Source of the DNA: an uncultured Lachnospiraceae bacterium | GTDB taxonomy: Bacteria > Bacillota > Clostridia > Lachnospirales > Lachnospiraceae | Length of the DNA: 41,888 nt | Assembly (NCBI GenBank): GCA_910579425.1 | Contig: CAJTVL010000034.1 | Coordinates: 1-41,888, forward strand | Reading direction: 5' to 3' | Shown here: one piece after another, positions 41,835-41,888 of the stretch | Position numbering within the stretch: the first letter of the stretch is position 1 | Layout of the letters: each line of letters begins with the position of its first letter | Notes under the pieces: model-generated | The model's database searches: none | Seen by the model: only the letters and a program-made list of their open reading frames with translations | Told to the model about the DNA's origin: nothing | Made by a program: the position numbers and the translations under genes

Positions 41835-41888
41835 ATCGGGTAGGAGGCTACCCATTAATTGAGTAGCCGACCTCCCACACCACTGTAC
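41835..41888 (-). mobile_element. Group II intron, 3' end (part of domain V and domain VI), runs off the right edge
   Basis: The minus strand ends CCTACCCGAT at 41835, the typical 3' end of clostridial group II introns (final AU). The 54 visible bases contain GTGGTGTGGGAGG, as found at the end of domain V, and a hairpin GGCTACTC/GGGTAGCC with loop AATTAAT, which fits domain VI. The ribozyme core and any reverse transcriptase lie outside the window on the right. The flanking exon is the intergenic region before the GH51 gene. Confidence 0.75.

Overview
The window comes from a Bacillota genome, most likely a spore-forming Lachnospiraceae (Clostridium cluster XIVa) with mid-range GC. The evidence is gene content: a Tn1549-type conjugative element, DUF1934 next to glutamate racemase, a PcsB-like NlpC/P60 hydrolase, long-form HPF, a Csp-like S8 protease and several plant-glycan hydrolases. 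The genus cannot be fixed from the sequence alone. No tRNA, rRNA or CRISPR array was seen.

Positions 1 to about 13,060 are one end of an integrative and conjugative element of the Tn1549/CTn type, transcribed leftward. From its chromosomal edge inward it carries DUF5348, ParA, ParB, a RepA-type initiator, DUF3846, a giant LPXTG adhesin made of DUF11 repeats, a class B sortase, PcfB, the VirD4-like coupling protein, a small membrane protein and Maff2. Maff2 is split by a group II intron that runs off the left edge. Tandem terminators sit between parB and repA. The edge region (12,882-13,230) is non-coding and full of short inverted and direct repeats. The junction removes the last residues of a chromosomal S8 protease.

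Positions 13,212-24,080 are core chromosome, mostly on the minus strand. They include the S8 protease and a secreted-protein/quality-control operon (FKBP lipoprotein, NlpC/P60 hydrolase, divergent ClpX). A divergent small membrane protein follows. The next operon is ispE, a GntR/FCD regulator, a small membrane protein, murI and DUF1934, which links isoprenoid and peptidoglycan precursor supply. A decayed ABC solute-binding protein gene lies between this operon and the glycan genes.

Positions 24,083-30,440 hold glycan-use genes: a GH88-GH43 operon with a divergent AraC regulator, a solitary HipA-like kinase and a cytoplasmic sialidase-like beta-propeller. Positions 30,439-41,834 hold a 901-residue transglutaminase/thioredoxin-fold protein and a conserved Lachnospiraceae protein behind a sigma-28-like promoter. 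They continue with a MATE transporter, a GT-C plus GT2-GtrA glycosylation operon, hpf with its promoter, a DnaA-box cluster and a GH51 arabinofuranosidase. The right edge (41,835-41,888) is the 3' end of a second group II intron, inserted in the likely promoter of the GH51 gene.
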